A stretch of 8,322 bases of DNA. It comes from Clostridia bacterium (GTDB lineage Bacteria; Bacillota; Clostridia; Christensenellales; CAG-917). The stretch covers positions 1 through 8,322 of the forward strand of contig CAAGFS010000020.1 of NCBI GenBank assembly GCA_900769205.1. The letters are read 5' to 3'. Below the pieces are notes generated by a model. It was not told the origin of the DNA. It saw only the letters and a program-made list of their open reading frames with translations, and ran no database searches. Numbering within the stretch: position 1 is the first letter of the stretch; every line of letters starts with the position of its first letter. Positions 5,562-8,322 of this stretch are shown one piece after another. The position numbers and the translations under genes are program-made.

Positions 5562-7727
5562 ATGCTCGAACTTCTCGCACCCGCCGGAGATATGCAGGCG
5601 TTTGAAACCGCAATAAATTGCGGAGCGGACGCGGTGTATCTCGGCCTTGACAATTTCAACGCGCGTATGAAAGCGCAAAACTTTTCGTCCGACAACCTCG
5701 CGGACGTGGTTGAACGCGCGCATTTTTACGGCGTAAAAGTTTACGTCACAGTCAACACGATTTTGCAAAATCAGGAGTTTAACGAGTTGATTTCGCTTGT
5801 TAAAAGTGCCGTTTCGGCAAAAGTGGACGCTTTTTTGGTGCAGGATTTGGGCGTTGTCAAAGTGTTGAAAGACTGCTTCCCCGGCATTGTGTTGCACGCA
5901 AGCACGCAGATGGGCGTGCACAATCTCTACGGCGCGAAAGTCGCGGAGCGGGCGGGCGTAAAAAGAGTGGTGCTTTCAAGAGAAACGAAACTGCAGGACA
6001 TAAAAGATATACGCGAAAACACAGATCTTGAAATCGAATATTTCGTTCAGGGCGCGCTGTGCATCGCGTTCTCAGGCAACTGCTATCTTTCTTCCGTCGA
6101 GCAGGGCGCAAGCGGAAATCGCGGACTTTGCAAGCAGATGTGTCGTCTTTGCTACAAGGCAAAAGCGGGCAAGGACGAGAGCGAAGGCTATCTTCTCAGC
6201 GCAAAAGATTTGTGTCTTGCAAAAAGCGTGAAGGAGCTTGCGGACGCCGGCGTCTGTTCTTTCAAAATCGAAGGGAGATTGAGAAGGGAAGGCTACGTCG
6301 CGACCGCGGTGAGTCTTTATCGCAAAGCGCTCGATTTTGCGCAAAACGGAGAGGAGTACGTCCCCGACGAAGACGAGATACGGGGCATGAAAATCGCGTA
6401 TTCACGCGGAGAATATCTTGAAAGAGCGTATCTCGACAAGGAAAAGCCGTTTGTGGCGGAAAAGAGATTCAACAACCACACGGGAGTCGAGATAGGCACG
6501 GTCAAGTCGGTCAAAGAGTTCAAAGACGGGCTTTTCGAGATTGCGATTTGCTCGGACAAGGAACTTTGCAAAGGGGACGGATTGAAGTTTTTCGACAACG
6601 ACCGGGAAAAAGCGAGTCTCGGAGTGGGGCAAGCGACGCGCGTTGCAAAAAACGTATATTCCGTCGTCAGCAAAACCAAGGTCAAGCCGGGGTGGAAGGT
6701 CAATCTCATTCTCGACGCCGAGCGTGATTCGATCGCGCTCTCGAAAAAGAGAACCGTGCCCGTGCTTATGAGCGTAAGCGCAAAAGAAGGCAAGCCACTT
6801 TGCATACGCGCAATCTGCGATTTGCGCGGTACGCGCCTGCAAGTTGAAAAATATGCGGATTCTCCGCTTGAAAAGGCAAAGAGTGCGCCCACGAGCGCGC
6901 AGGATATTGCGGGAGCTTGCTCGAAGACTGCGGACAGCGGTTTCGCCGTCCTAAAGTGCGACGTCGATTGCGACGACGTTTTTGTGGCGCGGTCGGTCGT
7001 CAACGCTTTGCGCAGGGACGCGCTTGCTTGTCTGAAAGAAGAAATCGTGCGTTTCAACGCGCCCGGGCAGGTTGAGATAAGGCAGGATAAAATCGAAGAA
7101 TATCTGTCGCAAAAGTTTGAACGCGTCAGAGAAGAAAAAACGTTTGTCGCACGCGGAAACGAGTTTGGAGATTTTGCGAGAAAGGGGTGGAAAACGGTTG
7201 TCTATCCAAACGAATACACCATAGATTGTCTTGACGGTATGCTCGAACAATACGATCTCGAACAGAGCGAAATCGCGCTTGGTCTTCCCGTGATTGCAAA
7301 CGGAAAAGACGTTGAAAAGATAGAAAAATTGCTTGCGGACGCGCCTTGCGTAAAGACGTTGGTAAGTCATAATATTTACGGATTGTATTTTGCGGACAAG
7401 GGCTACGACGTGGTTGCGGGGCAAGGACACAACGTCGCCAACGGATATGCGGTGCTTTTTGCAAAAGAACTCGGCGCAAAAGGCTATGAGCCGTCCATGG
7501 AATACAAAGATTTTCCCGCCCCCGATTGCCTTGCCCGCTACTCGCCGTCAAAGGATATCGCGCTTATGACGTTTGCGCATTGCCCGTACAAAACCCTGTA
7601 CGGAAATGATTGCGGAGCGTGCAAATACAAGGGCGACCTGTCGCTCTCGCGCGAAAAACACTCCTACGTCGTCAAAAGAGTGAGGGTTGCGGATTGCTAT
7701 TTCGGCATGTATCCCGCCCGCGACTGA
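5562..7727 (+). CDS. U32-family protein with DUF3656 domain, RlhA-like (candidate RNA hydroxylase)
   Basis: The 721-aa protein begins with the family hallmark ELLAPAGD (3-10), then GADAVYLG (21-28). It contains the U32 signature from E159 to S177 with C167 and C174, and further cysteines C190, C194 and C197 in GNRGLCKQMCRLC. Residues about 397-492 match the DUF3656 pattern, ending in NALRRDAL (481-488). The C-terminal part has GQGHNVANG (620-628) and a Cys group C674, C684, C687. Although named peptidases, U32 proteins with DUF3656 include E. coli RlhA, which hydroxylates C2501 of 23S rRNA using prephenate and probably an Fe-S cluster held by such cysteines. Proximity to rlmA and a ferredoxin fits an RNA-modification role, but the substrate is inferred. 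The start at 5562 restores the family N-terminus. The in-frame ATG at 5505 would put the promoter inside the gene. There is no Shine-Dalgarno site. The C-terminus seems slightly shorter than I expect. Confidence 0.85.
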   Translation: MLELLAPAGDMQAFETAINCGADAVYLGLDNFNARMKAQNFSSDNLADVVERAHFYGVKVYVTVNTILQNQEFNELISLVKSAVSAKVDAFLVQDLGVVKVLKDCFPGIVLHASTQMGVHNLYGAKVAERAGVKRVVLSRETKLQDIKDIRENTDLEIEYFVQGALCIAFSGNCYLSSVEQGASGNRGLCKQMCRLCYKAKAGKDESEGYLLSAKDLCLAKSVKELADAGVCSFKIEGRLRREGYVATAVSLYRKALDFAQNGEEYVPDEDEIRGMKIAYSRGEYLERAYLDKEKPFVAEKRFNNHTGVEIGTVKSVKEFKDGLFEIAICSDKELCKGDGLKFFDNDREKASLGVGQATRVAKNVYSVVSKTKVKPGWKVNLILDAERDSIALSKKRTVPVLMSVSAKEGKPLCIRAICDLRGTRLQVEKYADSPLEKAKSAPTSAQDIAGACSKTADSGFAVLKCDVDCDDVFVARSVVNALRRDALACLKEEIVRFNAPGQVEIRQDKIEEYLSQKFERVREEKTFVARGNEFGDFARKGWKTVVYPNEYTIDCLDGMLEQYDLEQSEIALGLPVIANGKDVEKIEKLLADAPCVKTLVSHNIYGLYFADKGYDVVAGQGHNVANGYAVLFAKELGAKGYEPSMEYKDFPAPDCLARYSPSKDIALMTFAHCPYKTLYGNDCGACKYKGDLSLSREKHSYVVKRVRVADCYFGMYPARD

Positions 7728-7754
7728 CTTTTTGTTCAACCGACGTATTTATGC

Positions 7755-7786
7755 TTGCCAAAAACGGTGGCGTGTGCTAATATAAT
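7755..7786 (+). promoter_or_regulatory. Ferredoxin gene promoter
   Basis: TTGCCA (7755-7760) is followed after 17 bp by TG-C then TAATAT (7778-7783), overlapping a perfect TATAAT at 7781-7786. Either -10 could be used. The first has the better spacing and an extended TG; the second has the better hexamer. The sequence GCGTGTGCTA here also occurs at the U32 promoter. No terminator is visible after the U32 gene, so read-through may add to expression. Confidence 0.6.
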
Positions 7787-7826
7787 TTCAAGCGAAAGCA
7801 AATCAATTTTTGAAGGAGAAAAGACC

Positions 7827-7997
7827 ATGCCCAGAGTTATCAGCGATGAGTGCATCCAATGCGGAGCGTGCGCAGATACCTGCCCCGTCGGCGCAATTGC
7901 GGAAGGCGACAGCAAATACGTTGTCGATCCCGATCAATGCATCGACTGCGGAGCGTGTGAAGACGGTTGCCCCGTCGGCGCAATTTCAGAAGCATAA
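7827..7997 (+). CDS. 2[4Fe-4S] ferredoxin, clostridial type
   Basis: This 56-aa protein has two perfect CxxCxxCxxxCP motifs (C9, C12, C15, C19 and C38, C41, C44, C48) related by internal duplication. CGAC and CPVGAI occur in both halves. The length and spacing are those of classic clostridial bacterial ferredoxins, small soluble low-potential electron carriers. GAAGGAG 8 nt upstream fixes the start at 7827; an in-frame upstream ATG at 7755 lies in the promoter. It is 99 bp downstream of the U32 gene. In E. coli the ferredoxin YfhL is needed for U32-dependent tRNA hydroxylation, so a partnership is plausible. It is also a possible electron donor for the unusual TrxB-like protein. As a general anaerobe ferredoxin it may equally serve many enzymes. 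Confidence 0.96.
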   Translation: MPRVISDECIQCGACADTCPVGAIAEGDSKYVVDPDQCIDCGACEDGCPVGAISEA

Positions 7998-8016
7998 TAG
8001 AATCACAAAACAAGAA

Positions 8017-8046
8017 GAAAAAGCACTCGGCATCGAGTGCTTTTTC
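8017..8046 (+). terminator. Rho-independent terminator of the ferredoxin gene
   Basis: AAAGCACTCG and its complement pair within 8017-8029/8034-8046 around a GCAT loop, followed directly by TTTTT and a T-rich stretch. It begins 20 bp after the ferredoxin stop. The flanking A run means it could also terminate transcripts arriving on the minus strand. Confidence 0.92.
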
Positions 8047-8107
8047 ATTTTCAAATCCGCGACTTTTTCGCGTGAAAATCAGCCATGAGTCGCAATAACA
8101 GAATGTG

Positions 8108-8160
8108 TTCGGCGCGGTAGTGGGAGTAAAAATCAAGCAGGGCAATCGACTTTGCCCGAC
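8108..8160. repeat. 53-bp direct repeat, copy 1
   Basis: This segment starts TTCGGCGCGGTAG and ends TTTGCCCGAC. It is identical over all 53 bases to the last 53 bases of the window. The start-to-start distance is 162 bp. Bases immediately upstream differ between the copies, so the left repeat boundary is real. Confidence 0.95.
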
Positions 8161-8172
8161 AGGGCGAAGTCG
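8147..8172 (+). other. Strong stem-loop at the end of repeat copy 1
   Basis: CGACTTTGCCC (8147-8157) pairs with GGGCGAAGTCG (8162-8172) around a GACA loop: 11 pairs with one G-U wobble on the plus strand. The wobble would be an A-C mismatch on the minus strand, so plus-strand RNA is favoured. The left arm is inside the repeat and the right arm outside it. No T tract follows, so it is not a simple terminator. Confidence 0.6.
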
Positions 8173-8269
8173 TAGCCTTGGCGATGATAGGGGGAAAGGA
8201 CAGCAAGCCGACAATTTGGCGGAACTGTGGCGAGTGAACTTGTCCGTGTATGATTTGATAGCGCAAATT

Positions 8270-8322
8270 TTCGGCGCGGTAGTGGGAGTAAAAATCAAGC
8301 AGGGCAATCGACTTTGCCCGAC
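8270..8322. repeat. 53-bp direct repeat, copy 2, cut by the window end
   Basis: This copy is identical to 8108-8160 and runs to the last base of the window, so its true right boundary is unknown and the repeat may be longer. Contig ends commonly fall in repeats that the assembler could not resolve, which fits more copies existing elsewhere or in tandem. Confidence 0.95.

Larger units (their letters stand above)
8047..8322. other. Gene-free right end with repeats and stem-loops
   Basis: After the terminator I find no convincing gene. Several frames are open on both strands across the repeat, but none has a ribosome site, a recognisable domain or a clear advantage over the others. The stretch contains a short CGCGA/TCGCG hairpin (8058-8072), the 53-bp direct repeat and a strong 11-bp stem-loop. 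It may be an intergenic repeat element, a structured RNA, or the end of a gene entering from outside the window. Confidence 0.5.

Noticed and set aside
5478..5921. N-terminal extension of the rlmA frame by 148 residues
   Set aside because: The extension overlaps the divergent U32 gene and its promoter, and RlmA family proteins start just before the CPVC zinc motif.
6317..7057. 246-aa minus-strand frame inside the U32 gene
   Set aside because: Ser/Arg-rich antisense shadow of a well-conserved coding region, without a ribosome site.
7840..8307. 155-aa minus-strand frame across the repeat, terminator and ferredoxin
   Set aside because: It reads through a strong terminator and antisense to the ferredoxin, and is low in recognisable features. 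A shorter frame at 8051-8266 looked slightly protein-like but lacks a ribosome site and any domain.
8108..8322. CRISPR array
   Set aside because: There are only two copies, the repeat is 53 bp and the intervening segment 109 bp, well outside normal repeat and spacer sizes, and no cas gene is present.

Overview
The window looks like a short metagenomic contig from an uncultured anaerobic, Gram-positive-type bacterium, most likely Clostridia (Bacillota). The reasons are consensus TTGACA/TATAAT promoters, strong AAGGAG ribosome sites, an oxygen-sensitive class III ribonucleotide reductase, a clostridial-type 2[4Fe-4S] ferredoxin and compact gene spacing. Taxonomy is inferred from this style only. 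Both ends look like assembly ends. Bases 1-12 equal the 3' end of the common Illumina adapter, and the last 53 bases repeat a segment lying 162 bp upstream.

Layout. Left block, minus strand: nrdD (start 3566) then trxB (start 1071). nrdD has a perfect sigma70-type promoter and two sites resembling tandem NrdR operators. A 10-bp hairpin separates nrdD from trxB, and a terminator lies beyond trxB. Middle block, minus strand: rlmA (start 5477) then a GtrA-like membrane protein gene (start 4595) with its own consensus promoter and terminator. Right block, plus strand: a large U32-family protein (start 5562) then a 56-aa ferredoxin (start 7827) with a strong terminator. The last ~275 bp hold no convincing gene but carry the 53-bp direct repeat and a strong stem-loop.

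How the genes may work together. The left block reads as an anaerobic dNTP-synthesis unit. NrdD carries a C-terminal glutaredoxin/thioredoxin-like domain with a CPNC motif, and the next gene encodes a flavin thioredoxin reductase. That reductase keeps the FAD motif and redox CxxC but lacks both usual NADPH-binding signatures, so it may take electrons from ferredoxin rather than NADPH. This would make an electron path of ferredoxin, flavoenzyme, fused redoxin, NrdD; it is an inference. The right half reads as an RNA-modification neighbourhood: a 23S rRNA guanine-N1 methyltransferase, a divergent U32/DUF3656 protein resembling the rRNA hydroxylase RlhA, and a ferredoxin. rlmA and the U32 gene share an 84-bp divergent promoter region in which both extended -10 elements end exactly 6 nt before the ATG and neither gene has a Shine-Dalgarno site, which predicts two leaderless mRNAs.
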